Source of the DNA: an uncultured Methylococcaceae bacterium
Lineage (GTDB): Bacteria; Pseudomonadota; Gammaproteobacteria; Methylococcales; Methylomonadaceae
Direction: 5' to 3'
DNA: 33,333 nucleotides
Assembly: GCA_903859415.1 (NCBI GenBank)
Contig: CAIOMN010000033.1
Location: 1-33,333, forward strand
Below are positions 20,536 through 29,074 of the stretch, in pieces. The notes beneath the pieces are model-generated. The model searched no databases, was not told where the DNA came from, and was given only the letters and a program-made list of their open reading frames with translations. Position 1 is the stretch's first letter. Every line of letters starts with the position of its first letter. Position numbers and translations under genes: made by a program.

Positions 20536-21417
20536 ATGGTTATTTTTAGAGCGATAAGTTTTACGGTATTTTTAGTCGTATCCATGATGGGGTTTGCCGA
20601 TGACAAATCGTCGCTGTTTGACATTACAGCGCAACAGGCTAAACGGGGAGATGCCAGAGCTCAATGGTTTCTCGGCATTATGTATACCCAAGGGTTAGGC
20701 GTTAAGCAGGATGATATGGAGGCCTTCAAGTGGTACAAGAAATCTGCTGAGCAAGGCAATGCGCAGGGTGAATGGATTCTTGGGATGATGTATTTTAACG
20801 GCAAAGGGATTACACAAGATGTCAAGGAAGCTATAAAGTGGTTAAAGCTGGCAGCTCATCAAGGGAATGCTGAGAGCCAAATTAAATTAGGCAGTATTTA
20901 TGCCGAGGGTTTGGGAGTACCACAAGATTTTACTGAGGCCATTAAATGGTATCGACTTGCTGCTCTAAGGGGATTTCCATTTGCTCAAAACTATCTGGGA
21001 CTTATGTATCATAACGGGCAAGGGGTTGCTCAAGACTATAAAGAGGCTGTTAAGTGGTATCGACTGGCGGCTCAGCAGGGAAATGCGGAGAGTCAAACTA
21101 AACTGGGCATTATGTATACCCAAGGCTTGGGGGTAGCTAAAGACCTGCGAAAAGCCTTTAACTGGTATAAAAAAGCAGCAGAGCAAGGCAATGTTCAGGG
21201 ACAATTTGTTCTGGGTTATATGTACGCTCATAGCCAAGGCGTAAAAAAGGATTTGATTCGAGCCTACATGTGGTCAAACCTTGCGGTAATGGGGGGCTAT
21301 ACGGACGCCGAAAAAAACCAAGACATTTATACTGAGCAAATGACCAGTCAGCAAATTGAAAAAGCAAAAATGATGATACTTCGGTGTCAGGCGAAAAACT
21401 TTAAAAGTTGTGCTTAA
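20536..21417 (+). CDS. Secreted Sel1-like repeat protein
   Basis: 293 residues from the ATG at 20536, which has GGGAG seven bases upstream and opens a proper signal peptide (MVIFRAISFTVFLVVSMMGFA, then DDKSS); the frame continues upstream to 20479 inside atpG. The mature protein is about six Sel1/TPR-like repeats of 36 residues (G-x-A-x-A/S-Q-x-x-L-G-x-M-Y-x-x-G-x-G-V-x-x-D). Such proteins act as periplasmic scaffolds for protein contacts. Two Cys at the C-terminus (RCQ and KSCA) could form a disulfide. Only 40 bases follow atpG, so it may share the ATPase transcript, though no functional link is known. Confidence 0.85.
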   Translation: MVIFRAISFTVFLVVSMMGFADDKSSLFDITAQQAKRGDARAQWFLGIMYTQGLGVKQDDMEAFKWYKKSAEQGNAQGEWILGMMYFNGKGITQDVKEAIKWLKLAAHQGNAESQIKLGSIYAEGLGVPQDFTEAIKWYRLAALRGFPFAQNYLGLMYHNGQGVAQDYKEAVKWYRLAAQQGNAESQTKLGIMYTQGLGVAKDLRKAFNWYKKAAEQGNVQGQFVLGYMYAHSQGVKKDLIRAYMWSNLAVMGGYTDAEKNQDIYTEQMTSQQIEKAKMMILRCQAKNFKSCA

Positions 21418-21438
21418 GCGCATTAGTTCAGGCTTAAC

Positions 21439-21468
21439 TTGGAAATGATAACTTATTCAGTTTATGAT
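21439..21468 (+). promoter_or_regulatory. Candidate promoter of the PPi-PEPCK-like gene
   Basis: TTGGAA (21439-21444), an 18-base spacer and TATGAT (21463-21468) lie 74 bases before the start at 21543. It matches 4 of 6 and 5 of 6 consensus bases. A GGAG ribosome site follows near 21532. The remainder of the 125-base gap shows nothing else. Confidence 0.4.
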
Positions 21469-21542
21469 GGTATCAAACAGATTAACTTTCTAAATCAAGA
21501 TTCACTCATCGATATTAACCACCACACGCTGGAGCCCACTTT

Positions 21543-24500
21543 ATGACTTTATCTGGTATTACAACTGAGTTTGATTCTACGAGTCAGCGAGAGTTAGAAG
21601 ACTTGCAATATATTAATTTGCAATTAGCTGCCTTGGGCCAACCCACCTGTGATATAGAGGGGGACAAACAGTATCTAAAAATTGCTGACAGTTTATTAAA
21701 AAACTATTCACAGCAACGCCGATTATTGGCTAAGTACCGATGTCCTGCGGATCAACGCATTCAAGATTTTTTTAATGCTTACTTACAAAGAAACGGTGTA
21801 GATCTAACCGTTTACTTGCCAAGGGAGACCTTTGTACTGGAGCGTAAAGGCTTGGCCAGAGAATTGTCTTTGCCACTTCAGTACCATGAGTTTCACTCGG
21901 CCTATGTTGATTCCTATCGTATGAAACAGGGGGTTTTACATAATCCGCAGAATGATAGACGCACGACTAAAGGCGTTTTTCATATCGCTGCCGGTGGCTT
22001 GCCTGTTCCAGCTGATAAAAGTGAAGTCCCAGTCATTGCTTATGTAAAGCTGTTGCAAATGGCTTTAACTCCGCCCGATGATCTTTTATCGTTACCCTTT
22101 ACCAGTAAGCAGGAAAATCCTGCGAGGCTCTGGCTGTCATTATTACTAAAGCCTGTCGTAGTTCCAGAAGTACCAGGATTAAGCTCTCAGAAAGTCATGG
22201 AAACTCGGTTTTTTGCGCCAGGTGGACTGGTTTCTAATTTGGATTTTGTTGAATCTATTTTTGGTAATGCCGGTGATCCTTTTCTCCCAGAAAATGACGC
22301 AGCATTAGATATTAATCACTGGACGGGACATACGGGCTGTATTATTTTGGCGCCCCATTTAGTGTTCAGCAGAAAACAGGCACTGGGTTTGCCTCATTAT
22401 AACGATGCGACCGAACGGCAGCGTAAAGAGGGTATGTGCTGGCAAACTGAAGATGAACTTTATAATGAGGGTAAGCCATTTAAGCTGGTTTGTCGTGATA
22501 TGCAAGGTGTCATTGTCACTATCATTGCGGACAATTACTTTGGCTACAGCAAAAAAGAAATTAAATCTCATATTAGTTATTCGGCGAACTTGTTTGGTGG
22601 CTGTGAAGAAGAACATTCTGGCGGTGCTTTAGCTTTTTCACGTGCTATTTTAGGGGAAGTTTATTTGCCTCAGAAGGCAGAAAACAATCAATCTCACTCC
22701 TTTAGCCGGTTGTGCCAATTTTTGGGTTCGACTATTGACTATAAAAATGAAGGCTATGCGATTGATAAAATACATCCCGGCATTATTTTTATTCCAGAAG
22801 ACGCACAAATCAATATACAGAAACTGCAGATCAGTTGGTTATCTGATAGGGTAGAACAAACCAAAAAATTGTTAATCAATGAAACTTACGTTTACCCTAA
22901 TGGCTTTAGAGTCAATATGGAGCGTCATCCGAATGCACCCAGTTGGCGTTTAGTGGGTACGTATCCAGAGGGTACTTTTTGTCATAAGCCCAGTACAGTA
23001 TCGGGCGGTGGTAAGTCTGAAATCTCTAAATCAATTGCAGGTGCCGTTATTTCTGGTGCTGTCTTTGTTGACAAGTTTGATAAAGATATGGATATGGTGG
23101 AGGATATTTTTGGCTATGATTATTCATGCCGCTTCCTGGATTCTGCCCGTAATGGTAAAGATCAACGTCCGCTATTAAGCAACAAGCGTACCTTGGGATC
23201 AGTCATCAAGTTATTAACGCCTTCAATTACCGAATATTCGCCTGAATACAACCATTGGTTAAAGAGAATTCCTCAACATGTATTAGCGCTTGTGCTGATG
23301 ATAAAGCGCTTTTACAAGGAAGCTTGGGGCACTGCCTGGCGCGAACATTTCTCTGTTGATCTGGTTAATGGCTTTCCCGGTAATGAATTAAAGTTTCATG
23401 GTCGTAAATTAATTGCCAGTTATTTAAGAGTCGGTTTTGATACGAACGGCGCTTGGCGGGTCTTTAAGTTAAGGCAAGACTTTATGCCTTCAACCAAAGT
23501 TCAGTTAGAAGATGATATTACTGCGTCAGTGGTAGTTCCGGTTAGATTACTCAACGGACTCAATCCAGATTATCTGAATCCCAGTGTAAAGCTGGTTGAT
23601 AACTGTGAGCTCAGTTTTTTTCAACGGCCTGATGATGCGGTTAATCGGGGTAAGGACTTACAAACAGAACTGGATTTTTCGGGTACCCATAACTTTATCT
23701 CTAATTTTGAACCCTTAACCGCAAAAGATGCGCGCGAAATTATGGAAGACGTCATTCATTTTGATGAATTTAGTCAGCCCATGAGGGACATTATTACCCA
23801 AGCGGCTCAAAATAAAGAAGGTGAATATTTTGTGTCTTCTGCCCATCCTCGGTTAGTTGATGGTAAGCCCAGTTTAAATGTACGTTATTTACAGCTGAGA
23901 CCAGACTTGGTGAATCCTGAGACACGGTATTTATCAGAGCTATCCACTCGTTTGGCGCGGGGATTGAAAGTCGATCAGCCGGTGTATTTTCCAGTGAACG
24001 CAGTATTAACCGGACGACGTAATAATCCGAGAGATGTTGCTGCGGGTATCAGGCCATTAGCCATCTACAATCCGATTCATTATCAGGAACTACCTGAACT
24101 GTTTATGGATTTTATCTGTAGTTTGACCGGTAAATCACCGTCTACTACCGGAGCAGGATCAGAAGGGGCTTTAACTAAGGGGCCGTTTAATGCATTGTCA
24201 ACGACCGTTGATTTAAATACCGCTTTGGTGTCTTTTATCCTGTGTGGTTATGATGGTTATTCTACTGCTGCCGGTTATATAGGCGCCCAACGTAAGATAG
24301 ATCATGATATTAGCCTGTTGATTCCTGAACTATGGTCTCGTTTACCGGTTAACCAGCGTGATCCCACCTATCTAATTGAACAGGGACAGCTAGAAAAACT
24401 GGAGGATTTTGAGTATCAAGGTAAAACGGTTCATGCCAGTCGATTGGGTTATCGCATTACTGAACGTTTTGTGCATACCAATTTTGGTAAAGTATTTGAC

Positions 24501-24989
24501 TATCCAACGGCTGTATTTGATGAGGCGATGTTAAAGCCTGAAACTCAGGATATGGAAAGCTTTGTTGACGGGGTCAACAATGTTTATGAGGCTCAGCAAC
24601 GGGTTGCGCAAATTTATCTCCAGGATGGTTCAATTGAGGATGCTTGTCCGCCGTTAAAAGCGCTGATCCACATTATGGCTTATGGCAGCTTTGAGAATAA
24701 GACCATTACTGACGCTGCTATTCGTTCAATGTTTACGCGAGAGTATTTGTTACAAAGTGACTGGTATTTAGAGCGCTTAAAAATAAAGCAGGCAAGAGAT
24801 TGCCAACTTTGGCAAAAGCATCGTGACTACGTTCTGAAACGAATGAGTGAAATTGAATCGACAGATTCTCTTAATCCGCTGTTCACTGATAAATTGAGGG
24901 TGATTGACGAAAAACTCGCGACTATTTCAACCCCAGCCTATTTGGAGAGTTTACAGGGAACCCTGGGAGCTGACTGGGTGCATCGTTGA
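21543..24989 (+). CDS. Large protein resembling PPi-type phosphoenolpyruvate carboxykinase
   Basis: 1148 residues, with no signal peptide or membrane segment. The length and several motifs fit the diphosphate-dependent PEPCK known from Entamoeba and Propionibacterium, which interconverts oxaloacetate plus PPi with PEP, CO2 and phosphate. Visible blocks are AAGGLPVPADKSEVP (149-163), INHWTGHTGCIILAPHL (257-273), a phosphate-loop-like STVSGGGKSEISKS (484-497) and LTGKSPSTTGAGSEGALTKG (about 861-880). Methanotrophs are known for PPi-linked glycolysis, which makes this sensible. It is much larger than the roughly 600-residue GTP enzyme. The family call is from memory of length and motifs, not alignment. 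It is coupled to the next gene by TTGA. Confidence 0.7.
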   Translation: MTLSGITTEFDSTSQRELEDLQYINLQLAALGQPTCDIEGDKQYLKIADSLLKNYSQQRRLLAKYRCPADQRIQDFFNAYLQRNGVDLTVYLPRETFVLERKGLARELSLPLQYHEFHSAYVDSYRMKQGVLHNPQNDRRTTKGVFHIAAGGLPVPADKSEVPVIAYVKLLQMALTPPDDLLSLPFTSKQENPARLWLSLLLKPVVVPEVPGLSSQKVMETRFFAPGGLVSNLDFVESIFGNAGDPFLPENDAALDINHWTGHTGCIILAPHLVFSRKQALGLPHYNDATERQRKEGMCWQTEDELYNEGKPFKLVCRDMQGVIVTIIADNYFGYSKKEIKSHISYSANLFGGCEEEHSGGALAFSRAILGEVYLPQKAENNQSHSFSRLCQFLGSTIDYKNEGYAIDKIHPGIIFIPEDAQINIQKLQISWLSDRVEQTKKLLINETYVYPNGFRVNMERHPNAPSWRLVGTYPEGTFCHKPSTVSGGGKSEISKSIAGAVISGAVFVDKFDKDMDMVEDIFGYDYSCRFLDSARNGKDQRPLLSNKRTLGSVIKLLTPSITEYSPEYNHWLKRIPQHVLALVLMIKRFYKEAWGTAWREHFSVDLVNGFPGNELKFHGRKLIASYLRVGFDTNGAWRVFKLRQDFMPSTKVQLEDDITASVVVPVRLLNGLNPDYLNPSVKLVDNCELSFFQRPDDAVNRGKDLQTELDFSGTHNFISNFEPLTAKDAREIMEDVIHFDEFSQPMRDIITQAAQNKEGEYFVSSAHPRLVDGKPSLNVRYLQLRPDLVNPETRYLSELSTRLARGLKVDQPVYFPVNAVLTGRRNNPRDVAAGIRPLAIYNPIHYQELPELFMDFICSLTGKSPSTTGAGSEGALTKGPFNALSTTVDLNTALVSFILCGYDGYSTAAGYIGAQRKIDHDISLLIPELWSRLPVNQRDPTYLIEQGQLEKLEDFEYQGKTVHASRLGYRITERFVHTNFGKVFDYPTAVFDEAMLKPETQDMESFVDGVNNVYEAQQRVAQIYLQDGSIEDACPPLKALIHIMAYGSFENKTITDAAIRSMFTREYLLQSDWYLERLKIKQARDCQLWQKHRDYVLKRMSEIESTDSLNPLFTDKLRVIDEKLATISTPAYLESLQGTLGADWVHR

Positions 24990-25657
24990 ACGTAAAAAAA
25001 AGAAAACCTGCACACTTGGTGAATCCAGAGATTGAAAGTTATCTGGGGGATTTATTAAATCATTTGGATTCCCCCGCTTTAATTGAGATGGAGTCATTTG
25101 CCAGTAAAAATAACTTTCCCATTGTGGGGCGACTGGCGGGATCATTTATTGAAACCATGGCTAAATCAGTTCAAGCCCAGAGGGTATTTGAGTTTGGCAG
25201 TGGTTATGGCTATTCGGCTTACTGGTTTGCCAGAGCCTTGGGGCCAACCGGAAAAGTTGTTTGCAGCGAAGCTGATTTTCTTAACAAAGACAGAGCAGAG
25301 CGATTTCTGAGGGACGCCAATTTGTGGGATAGAGTCGATTTTAACGTCGGCATGGCTCAAGCCATTTTTTCTGAGGCAGAAGGTTTATTTGATATTTGTT
25401 ATAACGATGTCGATAAAGGTGATTACCCAGATATCTGGTTAATGTGTAAGGATCGGATTCGAACAGGGGGACTCTATATTGCGGATAATGTCCTGTGGCG
25501 TGGACGTGTTGCTGTACAGCATTCTGCTGATGTCTTTCCGGGTTGGACCCAGGCTATTCGCCACCATAATCAACTAATTTTTAATGACCCTGATTTTGAT
25601 TCATTTATTAATCCGATACGTGATGGCGTATTAGTGGCTCGTAAAAAAATAGATTAA
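24986..25657 (+). CDS. SAM-dependent O-methyltransferase (family 3 type)
   Basis: 223 residues from a TTG that overlaps the previous stop (TTGA), implying translational coupling; the first ATG would remove 35 residues. The class I SAM site is FEFGSGYGYSAYW (about 69-81), and CYNDVDKGDYPD plus IADNVLWRGRVA give the metal-binding Asp and Asp-Asn of catechol/caffeoyl-CoA-type O-methyltransferases. Bacterial members methylate varied substrates including modified tRNA uridine, so the target is open. Association with a PPi-PEPCK-like gene is unusual. Confidence 0.8.
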   Translation: MNVKKRKPAHLVNPEIESYLGDLLNHLDSPALIEMESFASKNNFPIVGRLAGSFIETMAKSVQAQRVFEFGSGYGYSAYWFARALGPTGKVVCSEADFLNKDRAERFLRDANLWDRVDFNVGMAQAIFSEAEGLFDICYNDVDKGDYPDIWLMCKDRIRTGGLYIADNVLWRGRVAVQHSADVFPGWTQAIRHHNQLIFNDPDFDSFINPIRDGVLVARKKID

Positions 25658-25756
25658 AAGTGTTTAAAAGCTTTTATAATCAACCCAAGGTAAGACGCAA
25701 TAATAAACCATTACTTTTATAGATGTGCTGAGCGATAGTTAAACTTAAATTGGAGT

Positions 25757-25800
25757 AAAACAGCTTTAGCTGTTTTTATAGCCAATAGCTGAAGCTATTG
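25757..25800. repeat. Two adjacent AGCT-core inverted repeats
   Basis: AAAACAGCT-TT-AGCTGTTTT (25757-25776) is followed six bases later by CAATAGCT-GA-AGCTATTG (25783-25800). Both are perfect palindromic arms around two bases and share the AGCT-N2-AGCT core. The pair fills the 174-base gap before the RelA/SpoT-like gene. It could be a REP-like dispersed element or act in transcript termination; the first arm ends in TTTTT. Confidence 0.7.
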
Positions 25801-25831
25801 CATTCCAGCTTTTTAAATAGAACTTTGAAAT

Positions 25832-27325
25832 ATGGAAAAACAATCATCAAGCCAAGAACTTCATCACGAAATTTTTGGTTCAATCCTCGATAGAGTCGAG
25901 TTAAGTCCATATTTGTTGTTACCTGCAAATGATTATTCAACTGCGCTTAAACAAGCTGCTAAAATGATGAGCAATCGCGGTTTTGATATTGCAGAAAATA
26001 GTGAGTTACAGGAAAGTGAACAGAAAAGGGCGCTCAGCTATATTGAACGTACCTATAACTATTTTTTTGAATGGCTCTTCCCCTTTGTTAAAGCGCAATT
26101 GACCGGTTTGGTTTCATTAGATTCGGTCAATGTGGCGCTATATAAAAGCGGGTTACAAGCTATTGCGCATGTTGAAACTATTTTGAATGATACTGAATTT
26201 AAGAAAATAGTGAATCAAGACCCGCGTCATCTGTTTTTATTGGCCTCTTCGGGAAAATACCCCACAGTGTTTCATGGCTACCAAGGCCAAAAAATGGATG
26301 TGCCTGTTGAATGGCAACAAACGGCCTGTTCGATGCTAAAAATGGGGTATTTGATTAAGTCCATCGAAGAAGAAAGCCAGGATATTAATGATTACGCCCA
26401 ATTGGGGACATTTTTAGAAAACGAAAGCCAGAGTCTGGATGATCTGTTCAATTATGATTGGGAAAATCCACAGCACATTCCCGAAAGTGAATCGGCTCAA
26501 AATGCGTTTGTTAAAGTGTCTTCATTTTTTCATAAATTAAAAGAATCCATTTCTTTTGATGCACAAAATAACTGGTTTGTCTTTGATAGCGGCGATGGGG
26601 TTCAGGTTAATATTGTTGAAATTAAAGCCCGTTTAAAAAGCCCTGAAAGTATGGTCACTAAACTTGGAAAGGATTTAGAAGGTGAGGCTTATGATATTAG
26701 GGATATTTTAGCGATCACTTTTATCTTAAGAGAAAAGGACGATACCTTAAAACTGTTTCACGCCTTACAAAAGAAAGGGGTGATACTTCAAGAAAATACT
26801 CGTTCGCAGTCCATTACCCAGACCTTGTTTGATACACCCGAAAGCATGATAGAGGCCGTGAGACGGCTGATGTTTAGTTTGTCACAAAGTGCCGGACATG
26901 AAGAAGAAAGTACCGAACAGGCTGTGCTAGCAAATGCTAAAGCCTTTTATGAAGCCTTGAGTATGAATGCAGAGAAAAATCAACATTCATCATTAGGACA
27001 TAGGAAATTTCAATGCAAAATCAGTTATTCCTTACCGATTCATCGGGAAGCCAAAACGCATAAAATCATGATACCTGGTACGGCTATTTATGCTCGCAGA
27101 AATGAGATCGATAAAAAGACTCAGGAGCACACGTTGGGGGTAGAATTACGTATATCAGATGAAGAAAGTTGGAGTACCTCGGAGCAAATAGGTGACTCTC
27201 ATCATAATGCGTATAAATTCCGGCAATTGATTTCAGTGATGAACCGTATATTCAAAAACGTGTTTAATATGCCTAAGGAGAGTGTGCCTCAGTTAAAGAA
27301 AGACCAGGCAACTTTGTTTTCTTGA
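25832..27325 (+). CDS. Unknown protein with RelA/SpoT-like nucleotidyltransferase signature
   Basis: 497 residues, soluble. I do not recognise a named family. The part after residue 260 looks like a (p)ppGpp-synthetase fold. EIKARLKSPESMVTKL (263-278) matches the R-x-K-S-x-x-S-x-x-x-K block of RelA/SpoT (Arg267, Lys269, Ser273), DILAITFIL (291-299) matches D-L-x-G-I-R (metal Asp291), and GVELRI (436-441) matches E-x-Q-I-R (Glu438), followed by HHNAYKF. The Arg of GIRI is Thr here, and the YxSxH block is only approximate (HSSLGH, 385-390). The N-terminal 240 residues are helical and unassigned. No HD hydrolase domain is present. It stands alone, facing a convergent pair. Confidence 0.55.
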   Translation: MEKQSSSQELHHEIFGSILDRVELSPYLLLPANDYSTALKQAAKMMSNRGFDIAENSELQESEQKRALSYIERTYNYFFEWLFPFVKAQLTGLVSLDSVNVALYKSGLQAIAHVETILNDTEFKKIVNQDPRHLFLLASSGKYPTVFHGYQGQKMDVPVEWQQTACSMLKMGYLIKSIEEESQDINDYAQLGTFLENESQSLDDLFNYDWENPQHIPESESAQNAFVKVSSFFHKLKESISFDAQNNWFVFDSGDGVQVNIVEIKARLKSPESMVTKLGKDLEGEAYDIRDILAITFILREKDDTLKLFHALQKKGVILQENTRSQSITQTLFDTPESMIEAVRRLMFSLSQSAGHEEESTEQAVLANAKAFYEALSMNAEKNQHSSLGHRKFQCKISYSLPIHREAKTHKIMIPGTAIYARRNEIDKKTQEHTLGVELRISDEESWSTSEQIGDSHHNAYKFRQLISVMNRIFKNVFNMPKESVPQLKKDQATLFS

Positions 27326-27334
27326 GTGCAACAT

Positions 27335-27370
27335 TTAAAGTTACTCAGTTAAAGCTACTCAGTTAAAGCC
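27335..27370. repeat. Short direct repeat, 2.5 copies of a 14-mer
   Basis: TTAAAGTTACTCAG, TTAAAGCTACTCAG and TTAAAGCC follow one another without gaps between the converging ends of the RelA/SpoT-like gene and the small minus-strand gene. Likely a slippage product. The CTTGAGTGCAAC upstream can pair loosely with GTTACTCAG, so a weak terminator role is possible. Confidence 0.75.
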
Positions 27371-27649
27371 TTAGTGATGCTTGTGATTGACAATATTGAT
27401 GATACTCAACTGGGTGATTTTTTGAGCACCCGCTACTGCATCCGCTACGCTCCAAAACATTTTATGCTGAAATTGAGCGGGCGCTAATTCTAATAATAAA
27501 TGTTGTAACGGATCTTTAACACGAGCTAATAAAAGAATTTTATTACGCTTTGCTTTCGGATTTAAAGCGTGACTTAAAGCATTAATAACAGCCGCTGCGA
27601 CTATAGGTTCAGGAATTAAGGCGATCAATTGTTTGCCAAAAATAGCCAT
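27371..27649 (-). CDS. Small protein of unknown function
   Basis: 92 residues, moderately hydrophobic with short helices (LIPEPIVAAAVINALSHAL, about 11-29) and a His-rich end (NHKHH). An AAGGA ribosome site lies about nine bases before the ATG, and the gene begins 18 bases after the Smr gene on the same strand, so it is probably translated from one transcript. No family recognised. The basic stretch KAKRNK near residue 32 could contact nucleic acid, which would suit its neighbour, but this is a guess. Confidence 0.6.
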   Translation of the reverse strand: MAIFGKQLIALIPEPIVAAAVINALSHALNPKAKRNKILLLARVKDPLQHLLLELAPAQFQHKMFWSVADAVAGAQKITQLSIINIVNHKHH

Positions 27650-27667
27650 AATCAGTAATCCTTGATT

Positions 27668-28237
27668 TCAGTGCTCCAGTTCATCATCATGACTACATGT
27701 TTCGGATAGCCGCAGTAATACAAATACCGCGCCTGTGCCACCTGCTTTGGGTGGGGCGGAGCAAAAGGCTTGAACATCCTTATGTTGTCGTAACCATAGA
27801 TTAAGATCATTTTTTAAAACGGGATGGCTATCAATTGAGCGATAACCTTTACCATGTACAATATGGACACAGCGGTAGCCTGAAAAGGTGCAAGTATTTA
27901 AAAAATACAATAATTGTTTTTTTGCTGTGCTACTGGTTAAACCATGTAAATCTATTTCACTATCCAAGCCAAAAAAACCTTGGCGTAATTTTTTGAGCAC
28001 ATTATTTTGCACGCCAGGCGCGATAAAACTCATGCTATCTTCAATGCCTACTTTTTCAAGTTCGATTTTTGGTAAGTTAATTAAGTCATCATCGATGTTT
28101 CTAGATTGCTGTTTGGGGTAAGGTTTGGGTTTGCTGTCTTGGTTTAACAAGATCTTATTGCTATTGGTTGTGCGAACTTTACCGATGGTTTGACGAAATA
28201 AATCTTGGTCTTCTTCTGACAGAGTTTTTTTTACCAC
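27668..28237 (-). CDS. Smr-domain protein (SmrA/SmrB-like nuclease)
   Basis: 189 residues with a GTG start and no clear ribosome site. The C-terminal half is a Smr domain: EIDLHGLTSSTAKKQLLYFL (about 94-113), VHIVHGKGYRS (about 125-135), then LNLWLRQHKDVQAFCSAPPKAGGTGAVFVLL. The DLHG and HGKG motifs mark the nuclease-type Smr of E. coli SmrA (YdaL) and SmrB; SmrB cleaves mRNA at collided ribosomes. The N-terminal part (1-90) is charged and of low complexity, as in those proteins. It is divergent from surE. Confidence 0.88.
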   Translation of the reverse strand: MVKKTLSEEDQDLFRQTIGKVRTTNSNKILLNQDSKPKPYPKQQSRNIDDDLINLPKIELEKVGIEDSMSFIAPGVQNNVLKKLRQGFFGLDSEIDLHGLTSSTAKKQLLYFLNTCTFSGYRCVHIVHGKGYRSIDSHPVLKNDLNLWLRQHKDVQAFCSAPPKAGGTGAVFVLLRLSETCSHDDELEH

Positions 28238-28280
28238 GAAAGCTGATTTTATTTGTTATTGTTGCTAATATGACTGATTT

Positions 28281-28286
28281 TATAAT
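28281..28286 (+). promoter_or_regulatory. Candidate -10 element for surE
   Basis: A perfect TATAAT lies 26 bases before the surE ATG in the gap between the divergent Smr gene and surE. No convincing -35 at 16-18 bases was found, so this is a partial promoter call. Confidence 0.35.
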
Positions 28287-28312
28287 TTATTACGCTTTAA
28301 GGCGAATTGATA

Positions 28313-29074
28313 ATGCATATTTTGTTAAGTAATGATGATGGATACTTGGCTGAGGGTCTGACTGCATTAGCTAGTGCCTTAAGGGAACACGCCAAGATTT
28401 CTGTTGTAGCGCCTGATAGAAATAGAAGTGCTGCAAGTAATTCATTGACATTAGAAATGCCTTTAAGGACTTATTCAGCAGATAATGGTTTTATTAAGGT
28501 TGATGGGACGCCAACAGATTGTGTGCATTTAGCGATAACCGGCTTATTGGATGATGAGCCTGATATGGTTTTTGCGGGCATTAATCACGGCTCAAACTTA
28601 GGTGATGATGTGCTTTATTCGGGAACTGTCGCAGCTGCAACTGAAGGGCGATTCTTAGGTTTGCCTGCAATTGCAATTTCGTTAGTGGGAAGTAACCCTA
28701 GTCATTTTGAGACGGCGGCACAGGTAGCCGTGGTGTTATTAAAACAACTTATTAAAAAACCGTTACCAAAAGACACCATTCTTAATGTGAATGTGCCTGA
28801 TGTTGCACTGGTCGATATAAAAGGTTATCAAGCTACGCGTTTAGGTCAGCGACATAAATCAGAACCCGTTATTAAGAGTGAAGATCCTCGTGGGCGAAGT
28901 ATCTATTGGGTGGGTCCTCCAGGTGCAGAACAAGATGCAGGGCCAGGGACTGATTTTTATGCCATTAATGCGGGCTATGTGTCGATTACACCCTTACAGA
29001 TTGATTTGACGCGCTATGATAGTTTAGCGGCGTTAAAGGCTTGGCTGCCTAAGGAAGATGAATCATGGGTGTAA
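28313..29074 (+). CDS. surE: 5'/3'-nucleotidase SurE
   Basis: 253 residues from the ATG at 28313, eight bases after AAGGCG; a TTG six bases upstream is less likely because SurE begins with M-x-ILLSNDDG. It dephosphorylates nucleoside monophosphates and short polyphosphates in the cytoplasm. The metal site is visible as SNDDGY (7-12), with [11 protein letters not shown] (about 43-53), [23 protein letters not shown] (about 93-115) and [12 protein letters not shown]. It overlaps pcm by ten bases, the conserved surE-pcm pair of proteobacteria. Confidence 0.97.
   Translation: MHILLSNDDGYLAEGLTALASALREHAKISVVAPDRNRSAASNSLTLEMPLRTYSADNGFIKVDGTPTDCVHLAITGLLDDEPDMVFAGINHGSNLGDDVLYSGTVAAATEGRFLGLPAIAISLVGSNPSHFETAAQVAVVLLKQLIKKPLPKDTILNVNVPDVALVDIKGYQATRLGQRHKSEPVIKSEDPRGRSIYWVGPPGAEQDAGPGTDFYAINAGYVSITPLQIDLTRYDSLAALKAWLPKEDESWV

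Noticed and set aside
20640-21240. DNA-level repeats of about 108 bases
   Set aside because: They reflect the protein Sel1 repeats of the coding gene, which accounts for the signal; not a CRISPR or satellite.
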